Assembly (NCBI GenBank): GCA_021777285.1
Contig: JAJYDR010000056.1
Location: 1-13,825 of the forward strand
Source: Actinomycetes bacterium
GTDB lineage: Bacteria; Actinomycetota; Acidimicrobiia; Acidimicrobiales; RAAP-2
DNA: 13,825 bases
Reading direction: 5' to 3'
A program made the position numbers and the translations under genes. Shown here piece after piece: positions 1 through 7,592 of the stretch. How positions within the stretch are numbered: position 1 is the stretch's first letter; each line of letters begins with the position of its first letter. Below the pieces are notes generated by a model, which worked only from the letters and a program-made list of their open reading frames with translations, made no database searches and was not told the DNA's origin.

Positions 1-29
1 CCCCGGTTCAAATCCGGGCAGCCCGACCA
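1..29 (+). tRNA. 3' end of a tRNA, probably tRNA-Pro (partial)
   Basis: Only the last third is in the window. A perfect T arm is visible: stem 2-6 with 14-18 around the loop TTCAAAT (7-13). The 3' acceptor strand follows at 19-25, with discriminator A26 and an encoded CCA at 27-29. The acceptor strand ends in G, so position 1 of the tRNA should be C (or U). A C1:G72 pair with A73 is a mark of bacterial tRNA-Pro, which is why I prefer Pro. The anticodon is not in the window, so the identity is inference. It lies 24 bases ahead of tRNA-Glu and the two are probably cotranscribed. Confidence 0.75.
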
Positions 30-53
30 CCATGCACGACATGGGACGAATAG

Positions 54-126
54 GCCCCCATCGTCTAGCGGCCTAGGACACCACCCTTTCAAGGTGGCGG
101 CACGGGTTCGAATCCCGTTGGGGGTG
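54..126 (+). tRNA. tRNA-Glu (anticodon UUC)
   Basis: A complete 73-base cloverleaf. The acceptor strand GCCCCCA (54-60) pairs with TGGGGGT (119-125), followed by discriminator G126. The anticodon stem CCACC/GGTGG (81-85 with 93-97) encloses the loop CTTTCAA, giving anticodon TTC at 88-90. The T arm contains GGTTCGAATCC. The 3' CCA is not encoded, unlike the upstream tRNA. tRNA 3' ends are common targets for tyrosine recombinases, but I saw no second copy of this 3' end elsewhere in the window. Confidence 0.95.
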
Positions 127-395
127 CGAGATAAATCACTGAAACACTAGTGATTGCAAGCGTTTTCGAGTGACCGCAGGTAACCGATGGTAGCCACGTT
201 CGACCACTGTTACATGCCCGATTATGCCCGTCTTATGCCCACAGTGACCTGTCAGAGCCAAAGGCGAAAAGTGCGACATTGCGGACGAACCTCCAATTCG
301 AGTCGGCGAGCGATCATCGTCACTAAGGACGATGAGGCGACTCGAGGCCCTTCCAAGTCTTCGGGCACCTCTCGAATGCCACGAGTGCGGCGTCG
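127..395. other. Non-coding stretch with three helically spaced ATGCCC repeats
   Basis: No convincing gene is present between tRNA-Glu and the end of the Lrp-type regulator. A short open frame at 187-402 has Arg/Ser-rich, low-complexity composition and no ribosome binding site, and I do not call it. The only clear structure is ATGCCC at 214-219, 224-229 and 235-240, spaced 10 and 11 bases apart (about one helical turn each). This may be a protein-binding array; no function can be assigned from sequence alone. Confidence 0.4.
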
Positions 396-839
396 CTACT
401 GAAGGGAATGGTTCAACGTTTTCATCACCACGTAGCTGTTGACTGCAGCCACTGATGGGAGCCCGGCAAGCCGCTTTGAGTGGAATGCTTCGTAGGCGGC
501 GAGGTCGGCCACTTCCACCTGCAGCAAATAGTCGTAATTGCCCGTGACGTGATGACAGTGCGTGATCTCTGGCAGCTTGATGACGGCAGATTCGAAGGCG
601 CTGACGTCGGCGCGCGCGTGACGCGCAAGTCTGACACCGACGACGACGCGAAGCCCGCGCCCGAGTGCCTCGGGGTCGACGATCGCCTGGTAGCCACGTA
701 TGGCTCCGATCTCTTCCAGACGACGGACCCGACGCAGGCATGGCGAGGGCGACAGCCCGACCATCGCGGCGAGGTCGGCATTGGCGATCCGTCCGTTGGC
801 CCGGAGAATCGACAGTATTTGGCGATCCACGTCATCCAT
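396..839 (-). CDS. Lrp/AsnC-family transcriptional regulator
   Basis: 147 aa, the usual Lrp/AsnC length. The N-terminal winged helix-turn-helix covers about residues 2-50; the core DLAAMVGLSPSPCLRRVRRL (22-41) matches the family pattern. The C-terminal RAM ligand-binding and oligomerisation domain covers about 65-140 and contains the TGNYDYLLQVEV segment characteristic of the fold. These proteins bind an amino acid and control genes of its metabolism, often the neighbouring one. The ATG at 837-839 has no clear Shine-Dalgarno, so the transcript may be leaderless. It is divergent from the Cys/Met-family PLP enzyme that starts at 997, which makes that enzyme the likely target. I infer a methionine or cysteine ligand from the context only. 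Confidence 0.93.
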   Translation of the reverse strand: MDDVDRQILSILRANGRIANADLAAMVGLSPSPCLRRVRRLEEIGAIRGYQAIVDPEALGRGLRVVVGVRLARHARADVSAFESAVIKLPEITHCHHVTGNYDYLLQVEVADLAAYEAFHSKRLAGLPSVAAVNSYVVMKTLNHSLQ

Positions 840-996
840 TGAGCCATATTATTGCGCGATTCGGCCATAAGAGGTGGATATTCCCTGTCTCCTCTAGCAA
901 TTGACTTCTAAATGTCGCAATTCTGGTGAATTTAGCAACTTTGCGACGATAACGTCGGCGGCAAGAACGTGTCGTCAATCCGGTAGGGGGAAGAGC
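840..996. promoter_or_regulatory. Divergent promoter region with Lrp-type operator candidates
   Basis: This 157-bp region separates the regulator from the PLP enzyme and must hold both promoters. It is AT-richer than the flanking genes. CAATTG (898-903) is a palindrome, and AATTC-TGGT-GAATT (919-932) is a second one, centred 25 bp away. A related half-site, TAGCAA, occurs at 895 and 933. Lrp-family dimers bind arrays of short AT-rich palindromes spaced by a few helical turns, so these are plausible operators. TTGACT at 901-906 may be a -35 element, but I cannot place a convincing -10. Confidence 0.5.
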
Positions 997-2169
997 ATGA
1001 CGGGCATCAACACAACTGTGGTCCACGCCGACCGTGACGTTCAACCGAGCAACGCGGTGGCGCCACCGATTTATCAGACGGCGACCTTCGGCGCGGACGA
1101 CGCCGCGGCCTTCGCGCACGCGGCGTCAGAACCCCGAGGCAAGGACTTCTACACGCGCTTTGGGAATCCGAATCACGCCCAAGTGGCCGCCGTCGTCGCC
1201 GAGCTCGAAGGCACCGAGGCCGCGTTGGTCACCGCGTCGGGCATGGCCGCGCTCACCACCACGGTGCTGGCGCTCGTGTCCGCAGGCGACCACGTGATCG
1301 GCCAGAAGTCCACCTACGGCGGGACCGCCTCATTGCTGCTCACCCTTTTGCCTCGATTCGGAGTTACGACGACCCAGGTGGATCAGACCGATCCAGGGGC
1401 CTTTGAGCGAGCCGTGACCGACCGCTCCCGGTTGATTCTGCTCGAAACACCAAGCAACCCACTGCTCCAAGTCACCGACCTGCGCGCCGTCGCCGATCTG
1501 GCCCGGGCACACGGAGTTATCACCCTGGCCGACAACACGTTCGCCACGCCCGTCAACCAGCGACCCGCCGATCTGGGAGTCGATCTGGTGTGGCACAGCG
1601 CGACCAAGTACTTGAACGGCCACTCCGACGTGTTGGCGGGCGTGGTGGCCGGACCGGAACGATTGTTGGACAAGGTCTGGGAGACCGCGCTTCTTACCGG
1701 TGCGACCTTGGGTCCCTTCGACGCGTGGCTCTTGCTGCGGGGTTTACGAACCCTTCCGCTGCGTATGCAGGTTCACAACGCCAACGGCATAGCCCTGGCG
1801 AACGCGCTGGATAATCATCCCGCCATCACAAGAGTCCACTACCCGGGCCTCGCCGGACATCCCCAACACGCTCTAGCGAGCAGTCAGATGAGTGGCTTCG
1901 GAGGCGTGCTCGGCGTCGAATTCGCCGGCGGGTTCCATGCCGCCGACGACTTCATCGGCCATCTCAGGCACTTCCGCCGTTCCGCGAGCCTCGGCGGAGT
2001 CGAATCACTTGCGGTGCACCCCGCCTCGATGTGGCGAGGAATGTTGAGCGAGGAGAACATCGCTGCTTCAGGGGTGCCACTCGGGCTCATCCGCCTCGCT
2101 TGCGGAATCGAAGATGCCAATGACTTGTTGGAAGACGTCCTCGGTGCTGCCTCTGCACTGGATTCTTAA
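997..2169 (+). CDS. Cys/Met-metabolism PLP enzyme, methionine gamma-lyase or cystathionine lyase/synthase type
   Basis: 390 aa, fold type I, trans-sulfuration family. I chose the ATG at 997 because GGGGGAAG lies directly upstream; the open frame extends further but has no ribosome site. Visible residues align with Pseudomonas methionine gamma-lyase at a constant offset of seven: Tyr52 and Arg54 (phosphate contact from the neighbouring subunit), Tyr107 (catalytic), Asp179 (pyridine N1), Lys204 in SATKYLNGH (Schiff base), and further on Arg366 (carboxylate). The C-terminal segment ESLAVHPASM is also lyase-like. The cysteine specific to methionine gamma-lyase is Gly109 here (YGGT instead of YGCT), as in cystathionine lyases and synthases, so the substrate is open. 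The divergent Lrp-type regulator resembles the mdeR-mdeA layout and favours methionine or cysteine degradation. Confidence 0.92.
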   Translation: MTGINTTVVHADRDVQPSNAVAPPIYQTATFGADDAAAFAHAASEPRGKDFYTRFGNPNHAQVAAVVAELEGTEAALVTASGMAALTTTVLALVSAGDHVIGQKSTYGGTASLLLTLLPRFGVTTTQVDQTDPGAFERAVTDRSRLILLETPSNPLLQVTDLRAVADLARAHGVITLADNTFATPVNQRPADLGVDLVWHSATKYLNGHSDVLAGVVAGPERLLDKVWETALLTGATLGPFDAWLLLRGLRTLPLRMQVHNANGIALANALDNHPAITRVHYPGLAGHPQHALASSQMSGFGGVLGVEFAGGFHAADDFIGHLRHFRRSASLGGVESLAVHPASMWRGMLSEENIAASGVPLGLIRLACGIEDANDLLEDVLGAASALDS

Positions 2170-2180
2170 CGAGATCCTCT

Positions 2181-2698
2181 TTGACAGAGGTCACTTGCCT
2201 GGTTCACGGCACCAGAGACTGCGAAGACCTATTTACGGACGTTCACTGGCGCAGGGAAGACTTGGACCTCGACTTCAACTTCACGACTTCGACCTTCATG
2301 ATGGGACTTCTGATTCTCCAGGTTGTGCGCGTTGTTAAGCCCGAGCCGCGAGAGCGAGGCATGAGAATCCAATACCACCACGCGCATGAGCGACTCATCT
2401 GGCCGCTTCCCGTCGACTTCTTCTGGCCCCCACAGTTCTCGTTCACTGATGAGACGTCGCTCGAGGGATACCAGTCACGACGCTTTCCCACCCCGCTACC
2501 GAACACAATCCGGACTAGCCACGACCGCTCTTGAAAGGGTGCACTGCGGCGAAGTACTTCGTCAATATCGTGGAAGATCATGGTCTACTAGAGACAAAGG
2601 ATGCGTTCTTCAATCAGGGGGTGGCACATTCATCCGAAGTTCTAATCGGACCAGACCTTCACAATGCGATCAGTCGTCGCCACTTTCACTTGGATTGA
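2181..2698 (+). pseudogene. Frameshifted gene of unknown function (about 172 aa if repaired)
   Basis: I do not recognise the product. The frame from TTG 2181 is open to a TGA at 2532-2534 (117 codons). The sequence then continues as coding-like in the -1 frame, from about 2531 to a TGA at 2696-2698, with no usable start of its own. Both parts prefer G or C in the third codon position, and the joined reading is protein-like: Asp/Phe-rich near the N-terminus, an aromatic stretch RLIWPLPVDFFWPP, and a tail rich in charged residues with KYFVNIVEDHG. The 3' end overlaps the convergent OLD-type gene by 29 bp. A mutation, an assembly error or recoding could explain it, but no standard slippery heptamer is present at the junction. 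The TTG start has only a weak GAG upstream, so the true start is unsure. Confidence 0.4.
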
Positions 2699-4721
2699 TT
2701 GCACCGAGGTGCTCCAGAATCTGTTTATAGAGGATGTCGATTCCTAAAGGACAGTCGGTGACAGTGGCGACATGACGACCTTGGCGCGGTTTGCTCTTAC
2801 CGACGACTGCTTCGGCCTCAGCGAGCTTCCCTGGCACGACGCTCTCTATATACGCCTCAAAGCTCTCCATCGGCGCGTCCCAATCCGTTGCGACGGTAAA
2901 GATACCGTGCCGTGCGCCAACTTCGCGGACATCCGCGAACATGAGCTTTCCCGAATCTTCGATCGTGCTGCGTAGTTCCTCTATCGTGACACCCGCATCA
3001 ATCACTTGCTTAAAGACCTGTGACTTTCTGTCGCCAAATTGGAGAATGCCGCCATCGCATACGATGACCCACGGCACGCCGAGACCATGTAAAAACCTCA
3101 CAAATGTTCTGTAGCCCAGATCACCGTCGACGGAGAAAAATTCAACGTTGAGCGCATCGGGCGTTCCATATCGGTTCGCGGACGCACTCTTGCCAAACCA
3201 TTGGGGAAGCGCTCCCAGCTCAGTGCCGCCCTCTACAAGGATCACTCCGCGTGCAAATAACAGGGAACGTGCATCGGCGGACTCACCCAGTACCTTGCGC
3301 AGACGCGATTCGTCACTCGTACTGCTCGTCTTAAGACGACTTGCACGTGTCACTCCATCTCTGAGATCGAACCGAATCGTACTTGTCACATCAGTGGTCT
3401 CGTCGAAGGACACCATGTATGGCGAATGCGTCGTCACGATGAACTGGCCGGACGTATCACGTAATTCACCGAATAGTCGGCGTTGCAGTGTTGGATGCAA
3501 ATTACGCGCCGGCTCATCGAGTATCGCGACTCGTCCGACCGAATCCGAAAGTGTCGCGCTGAGCAAGAGCGCTTCCCAGATGCCGGCCCCAGCGAATTCG
3601 ACTGGGAGATCACGTCCTTGGCGCCCAATAACTACAGAAATTGAAAGGCTCGCAGGTTGTTCGTCGCGTTGGCTAGTTGTGTGATTGCTCGTGGCGAGCG
3701 TTACGTCAAACTCGAGCCCTGTCAGCCGTGTAAACAAATCTTGACTAGCGGCGAACCGCACCCGCTCGGACGCGTTCCCATTTTTCAAGCGAAGGAGGCG
3801 TAGGGGCAATTGGCCGCCATCGGATGGTGATTGATAGAAGCTACTCTCAGCGATGGAGTACTCACTCTTGGGTGGTTGTCGGAGGTCACCGAGCAAGTTG
3901 AACCCGTTACCCAAGAGCCCGCGCAGCACCCACGCGAACGAGTATGAACGTCCTTGAATCTCTGCAAACGGAATCCCAGCCAGTGCGGCCCAAACTCGTA
4001 CGGACTCGCGCGCTGGTGAAGCGCTGCCATCGATCGAAATGATGAGAGCTTCACCGAAGTCCGGAAGCAAATCTGAGAATAAGAAGGGGGCTTTCGGACG
4101 ACGAATCTCGTCGAGGTCCAACTTCTGGGCTAAGGCGTAACTTCGAACGCTGGGACGCGCCTCGGACACTCGAACAATGGCGCCGGCCGATGGTGCGCCA
4201 TCGATCACCCATTGGTACTTCTCTCCACCGACGTCGAACTCGTAGCCCAACGTCCACTGTCCCGTCATCGTGTCAACTAGGTTGGTCACGATTTCACCCT
4301 GCATCAGCGGCGACAGCATGTCGGCAGAAATGGCGTTGATCCAAGCGAGAAGCTGCGTTTCATCAAGGCCGCTTGGGTTGTCGCGAAGGATGCTTGTCAT
4401 GATCGCGGCTCGCACGAAGTTGAGCAGTAGCTCTCTTTCCCACTTCTCGGTGAAGGCGATGCCCAAACGGATGCTTGTCACACTGGCAGACGTTGCCTCG
4501 AACCGGCGAGCTGCTCCGAAACGGCTCAGCGAGCGATACGCGTCCATCGAAGCCGTCGCAGATCGTTCAATCGCCGACAAAACGACTTCGACAAGGCGCA
4601 ACAGATTGGTCTTGCCCGAGCCGTTCGGGCCGACGACGACAAGAGTCGTCTTTGGCAGGTCGTCTAGAATCAGCGTCTCAAACGAAAGAATCTCGTGGGC
4701 CTCAACTCTGTTCAAGCGCAT
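2670..4721 (-). CDS. OLD-family ATPase-TOPRIM endonuclease
   Basis: 683 aa with two domains. The N-terminal ABC/SMC-like ATPase has Walker A GPNGSGKT (31-38), Walker B VAILDEP with Asp402-Glu403, LHP at 408-410, and the switch histidine His432 in TTHSPYM. The long insertion between the two Walker motifs is usual in this family. The C-terminal TOPRIM domain has VILVEGG with catalytic Glu497, then Asp532/Asp534 (DGD) and Asp556 in VCDGG. In this last motif the second acid of the usual D-x-D is replaced by glycine. OLD proteins are DNA nucleases acting in phage defence. No UvrD-like helicase (GajB) is adjacent, so this is a stand-alone type, not a Gabija pair. The ATG at 4721 has no Shine-Dalgarno. 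The gene lies 158 bp downstream of an unknown gene on the same strand. Confidence 0.9.
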   Translation of the reverse strand: MRLNRVEAHEILSFETLILDDLPKTTLVVVGPNGSGKTNLLRLVEVVLSAIERSATASMDAYRSLSRFGAARRFEATSASVTSIRLGIAFTEKWERELLLNFVRAAIMTSILRDNPSGLDETQLLAWINAISADMLSPLMQGEIVTNLVDTMTGQWTLGYEFDVGGEKYQWVIDGAPSAGAIVRVSEARPSVRSYALAQKLDLDEIRRPKAPFLFSDLLPDFGEALIISIDGSASPARESVRVWAALAGIPFAEIQGRSYSFAWVLRGLLGNGFNLLGDLRQPPKSEYSIAESSFYQSPSDGGQLPLRLLRLKNGNASERVRFAASQDLFTRLTGLEFDVTLATSNHTTSQRDEQPASLSISVVIGRQGRDLPVEFAGAGIWEALLLSATLSDSVGRVAILDEPARNLHPTLQRRLFGELRDTSGQFIVTTHSPYMVSFDETTDVTSTIRFDLRDGVTRASRLKTSSTSDESRLRKVLGESADARSLLFARGVILVEGGTELGALPQWFGKSASANRYGTPDALNVEFFSVDGDLGYRTFVRFLHGLGVPWVIVCDGGILQFGDRKSQVFKQVIDAGVTIEELRSTIEDSGKLMFADVREVGARHGIFTVATDWDAPMESFEAYIESVVPGKLAEAEAVVGKSKPRQGRHVATVTDCPLGIDILYKQILEHLGAINPSESGDD

Positions 4722-4879
4722 GGTGCGAATTTCAACATCGTCGTTGCGGCACTCGTTTCATTTTGTTGGCGGAAGTCTGGGAATGTTCTCAAGTGAGCTT
4801 CCAGTCCGTAACTTGCGAAATCATGGTCGGATCATAGGCATCCGGGCACGGTCCGGATCCATGCCGATTAACGCGGCAT

Positions 4880-5635
4880 CTATTCTGCGTCTTGATCACC
4901 CAACTTACTTGTGATTCCAATTATCCGCAATCCGACCCTCTCGAAGTTGGTCAAGCTCAGACCAATGTCGAATGCGACTCGACTTCCAAGATTCTGAATG
5001 TTTTGCGCAACCATCAGTAGTAAGTAGGGTGCCGTGGATGGTTGCGCGCGCTTCATCTCCACAAGGTGGAAGTTCTCGCCGGTTTCCAAGTGACCAAGCA
5101 ACGCTCCCATGGCCGAGTGGCTGTCCATGAACGACAACGACCTGTATTGCACGTCGTAGACCCTGACTGCATCAGGAGCGAGTTCGCCGTGGTTCTCTTT
5201 CAAGAGCTCTCCCACTCGTTCGTGTACATCCTTCCAGTTGATCCCCTTCGACTCCCAATCGAGTTGCTCGGCAAACTCTGCGAAATTGTCCCAGCCGTTC
5301 TTCCCCATGCGGTACTGCTGAAATTTGGCATCTTCCTTTAGCATCGCAAGTCCTTCTGTTGGGCTGAGTGCCAGTAAGTGCCCGATCACCCAACACTCAA
5401 GAATGGGGCGCGCAAGTGCAGGTGCCACATCGTCGAAGTCCACCTCGTAGAGCGCAATCATCCCTTTGAACAGCCTTGTAGCTCTAGCCAGCGCTGCCAT
5501 TTCAAATAATCGTGCCCGATCCGTTACTCGAGCAGTCATGTGTGGTGCAACATCGCTCTCGATGAGTTCGACAAGTTCGTGGGCAGCCGCAAGCGCTTCC
5601 GCCCAAGATTGCCGGCTGGCTTCATCCTCAACCAT
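4880..5635 (-). CDS. Alpha-helical protein of unknown function upstream of the OLD nuclease
   Basis: 251 aa from the ATG at 5635 (AAGG lies 9 bases upstream); a GTG at 5644 would add three residues. No catalytic motif is recognised and no signal peptide or membrane segment is evident. The sequence reads as mainly helical. The stretch ALARPILECWVIGHLLAL, preceded by an Arg-containing helix, resembles the pattern of DUF5677-like proteins (an Arg-Pro-x-x-Glu helix in a HEPN-like bundle). I cannot see a canonical HEPN R-x4-6-H motif, so RNase activity is not supported. It is cotranscribed with, or at least directly upstream of, the OLD-type nuclease. The pairing suggests an accessory or sensor role in the same system, but this is inference from position only. 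Confidence 0.8.
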   Translation of the reverse strand: MVEDEASRQSWAEALAAAHELVELIESDVAPHMTARVTDRARLFEMAALARATRLFKGMIALYEVDFDDVAPALARPILECWVIGHLLALSPTEGLAMLKEDAKFQQYRMGKNGWDNFAEFAEQLDWESKGINWKDVHERVGELLKENHGELAPDAVRVYDVQYRSLSFMDSHSAMGALLGHLETGENFHLVEMKRAQPSTAPYLLLMVAQNIQNLGSRVAFDIGLSLTNFERVGLRIIGITSKLGDQDAE

Positions 5636-5779
5636 TCCCCGCACCTTCTGACTCGATCTGGCTTAACGAATTGACCTGGCAGAATCTATGTGAACCGTGC
5701 AACATCGGTCAGTTGCGACGATCTAACCCTGTGAGTGGATACCTCCGGAAGAGTCGTATCGTTGTCGTAGTCTCGTGCC

Positions 5780-6004
5780 ATGTCTCAATTTCATCACACT
5801 GTTGCCCTTATCGATGCAGCTATTGGATTCCTGTCCACGGGGTTACTACTAATCGTTTTTTTGGGCATGACGTTCGCCAACGATCAAGAGGCGAGGTGGC
5901 GAGATCTTTGGCCTTGGCCCCTGGCGTTTCTCTTGGCGCTTGCAGTTTTAGGCTTGGTAAATTCCGCCGTAGTCAACAGTGCCTGCCATGGATTCTGTCC
6001 TTAG
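5780..6004 (+). CDS. Small two-helix membrane protein, unknown function
   Basis: 74 aa. It has two hydrophobic stretches, about residues 12-32 (AAIGFLSTGLLLIVFLGMTF) and 45-64 (WPLAFLLALAVLGLVNSAVV), joined by a charged loop (NDQEARWRD). This gives a helical hairpin with both ends on the same side. No clear Shine-Dalgarno precedes the ATG, which lowers confidence. The gene is divergent from the OLD-associated operon and convergent with int, whose stop is 99 bp away. Small membrane proteins beside nucleases occur in some defence cassettes, but nothing in the sequence proves a link. Confidence 0.5.
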   Translation: MSQFHHTVALIDAAIGFLSTGLLLIVFLGMTFANDQEARWRDLWPWPLAFLLALAVLGLVNSAVVNSACHGFCP

Positions 6005-6103
6005 AATCCGGCAAATGACATCGGCGCATGTTCCGATGAACGTACCTATAGTCTGTTCGGGGCACAGACCTTGCCTAAGTTGGTTTACGATTACGTAGGT
6101 GAA
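6005..6103. other. Intergenic region downstream of int: candidate attachment-site region with hairpin
   Basis: AICE-type integrases usually lie next to their attachment site, on the side of the int stop codon, which here is this 99-bp stretch. It holds a perfect 6-bp hairpin GTCTGT/ACAGAC (6051-6056 with 6064-6069, 7-base loop) and shorter inverted repeats (TCGG/CCGA around 6021-6036). There is no tRNA fragment, and no copy of the sequence elsewhere in the window, so the attachment core cannot be defined. The hairpin has no T run and is not a convincing Rho-independent terminator. Confidence 0.25.
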
Positions 6104-7225
6104 TTAGTTCCGATTCTTCTCATGTGCTCGAAATTTCACCACTTCCGCCGGGTTGGCAAGTGCTTCGAGAGCATCAGCAACAGCGCGGTCTCTATCCTGA
6201 ATTGCATGCTGATAGCGCATCGCCGCTGCGGCTGAAGCATGCCCCGCCCGATGCATTAGTTCTACCGTGGTAGCGCCAGTTGCAGCGGCCAGCGTTAACC
6301 CGGTGTGTCGTAGATCGTGAAGTCTTAAGTCCTTACGCCCAATTGTTGCCCGTGCCCGATCCCACGCAGACTGCAATGCGTCTCTGGTAAGTGGATTCCC
6401 GTCTCTCCCTGAAAATACGAGAACATCGGGTCTGGCGTCAGTGAACTTGTCAAGGTGTTCAACGACGGCGGCCATCAGGAAGTTTGGAACTGCAATAACT
6501 CGACGGCCGGCTGCCGTCTTTGGAGTTTTAACCACCGACTCCCCATCCATTGTGAACGTTCTACTCTGTTCCACACGGATGGCCGAATGAAGAACGTCAA
6601 CGTCTTTTCGTCTAAGACCCAGTATCTCTCCACGACGAAGCTGACACCAAGTTGCCATCAGAACTATCACACGCAGATGCTCTGGCATGGCCGCCGCGAG
6701 AGCTTCGACTTCCTCAACCGTCGCGATGGGTCGCTCGGCCGCACGTTCGGTTCCGGCGCCGTCAACCTTGCATGGTGAGGTGAGAATGAGACCATCAACG
6801 ACGGCCGTTCGCATGATCGATGACAGGAGGCGATAGGCCTTAGCAGCAGTGGCAGGATGATCCTGAGCGATGCCGGCGTGCCACCCCCGTACCTTTGACG
6901 GGCTTAGTCCCGCCAGAGTTGCCTCTCCTAGGGACGGGAACACATGGCGATCTAGAACGTGATGGTAAAGCTCCCGCGTCCGCACAGCGAGATCCGGCCG
7001 ACGATTGAGCCACTCTTTGGCATACGCGCGAACCGTCGTCTGACCTGCTCGAGGATCGATCCAGGCGCCACGGCGAAGATCAGTTTCAATGGTGGCGAGA
7101 TGGGCCAACGCGTCGGCCTTGGTAGCAAACGTCCCCGCAGAGTGAATCCGGCCCTCATGGAAGTACATCGCTTGCCAGCGGCCTGAAGGGCGCTTGCGGA
7201 TGGTTCCAAAATGTCGACGCGTCAC
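6104..7225 (-). CDS. int: Tyrosine recombinase (element integrase)
   Basis: 373 aa from a GTG at 7225 that has GGAGG seven bases upstream and overlaps the xis stop codon as GTGA. The N-terminus has an arm-type, AP2-like DNA-binding region (about 5-55, RKRPSGRWQAMYF). A SAM-like core-binding domain follows (about 62-145), then the catalytic domain (about 165-350). The full catalytic set is present: Arg197 (LRRGE), Lys236 (TPKTAAGRR), His303-x-x-Arg306 (HDLRH), His329 (GHAS) and nucleophile Tyr338. The enzyme should catalyse site-specific integration and, with Xis, excision of the element. The 3' end faces the OLD region, so the attachment site is probably just beyond it. Confidence 0.95.
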   Translation of the reverse strand: MTRRHFGTIRKRPSGRWQAMYFHEGRIHSAGTFATKADALAHLATIETDLRRGAWIDPRAGQTTVRAYAKEWLNRRPDLAVRTRELYHHVLDRHVFPSLGEATLAGLSPSKVRGWHAGIAQDHPATAAKAYRLLSSIMRTAVVDGLILTSPCKVDGAGTERAAERPIATVEEVEALAAAMPEHLRVIVLMATWCQLRRGEILGLRRKDVDVLHSAIRVEQSRTFTMDGESVVKTPKTAAGRRVIAVPNFLMAAVVEHLDKFTDARPDVLVFSGRDGNPLTRDALQSAWDRARATIGRKDLRLHDLRHTGLTLAAATGATTVELMHRAGHASAAAAMRYQHAIQDRDRAVADALEALANPAEVVKFRAHEKNRN

Positions 7226-7467
7226 CTGATGGCCTCCACTCGTTGACTCACTACCCAACGGTCGAGGTCGGACTCCAGAAATCGAATCTTTGTTCCGGCA
7301 AGCCTGACGAAGGGCACTCGCCGCTCTTGGATAAGCCGTCTGATGAACCGTTCCGAACAACCCAGCCGCTTCGCAGCGCCAGGAACATCAAGGAGGGGCC
7401 GTTCATCGGGTCGTCCGATCGAACTCGCCTTGCCGTCTTGCTTGACCTTCGACGCCCCCTCACGCAT
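7222..7467 (-). CDS. xis: Excisionase-type helix-turn-helix protein
   Basis: 81 aa from the ATG at 7467; the frame is open to a TTG at 7578, but 80 aa is the usual size. A MerR/Xis-type winged HTH covers about residues 25-65: LLDVPGAAKRLGCSERFIRRLI is the helix pair, VPFVRLAGTKIRF the wing, followed by DLDRWV. Such proteins bend attachment-site DNA and steer the integrase towards excision. The stop codon overlaps the GTG start of int (GTGA), so the two are translationally coupled. No strong ribosome site is visible ahead of 7467, so the start is the weak point. Confidence 0.85.
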   Translation of the reverse strand: MREGASKVKQDGKASSIGRPDERPLLDVPGAAKRLGCSERFIRRLIQERRVPFVRLAGTKIRFLESDLDRWVVSQRVEAIR

Positions 7468-7592
7468 TAGGTCGGGTCCCAACCCGTAGCCAAAGGCCCT
7501 TCGACGATCTATGACAACTGACACTTTCAGGCGACGAGGCTGCGAGAGCCTGATGATTCGAACTCGACTCTGCACCAACGACCCACGAGCGA

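Noticed and set aside
187..402. 71-codon frame after tRNA-Glu
   Set aside because: There is no ribosome site, composition is Arg/Ser-rich, and it runs into the 3' end of the Lrp-type gene.
4861..4879. Hairpin ATGCCG/CGGCAT right after the stop of the unknown gene upstream of the OLD nuclease
   Set aside because: The stem is only 6 bp and no T run follows on the minus strand, so it is not a convincing terminator.
7545..7580. TTCGAATC on the minus strand resembling a tRNA T loop, a possible attachment remnant
   Set aside because: The flanking bases do not form a 5-bp T stem and no acceptor or anticodon arm is present.
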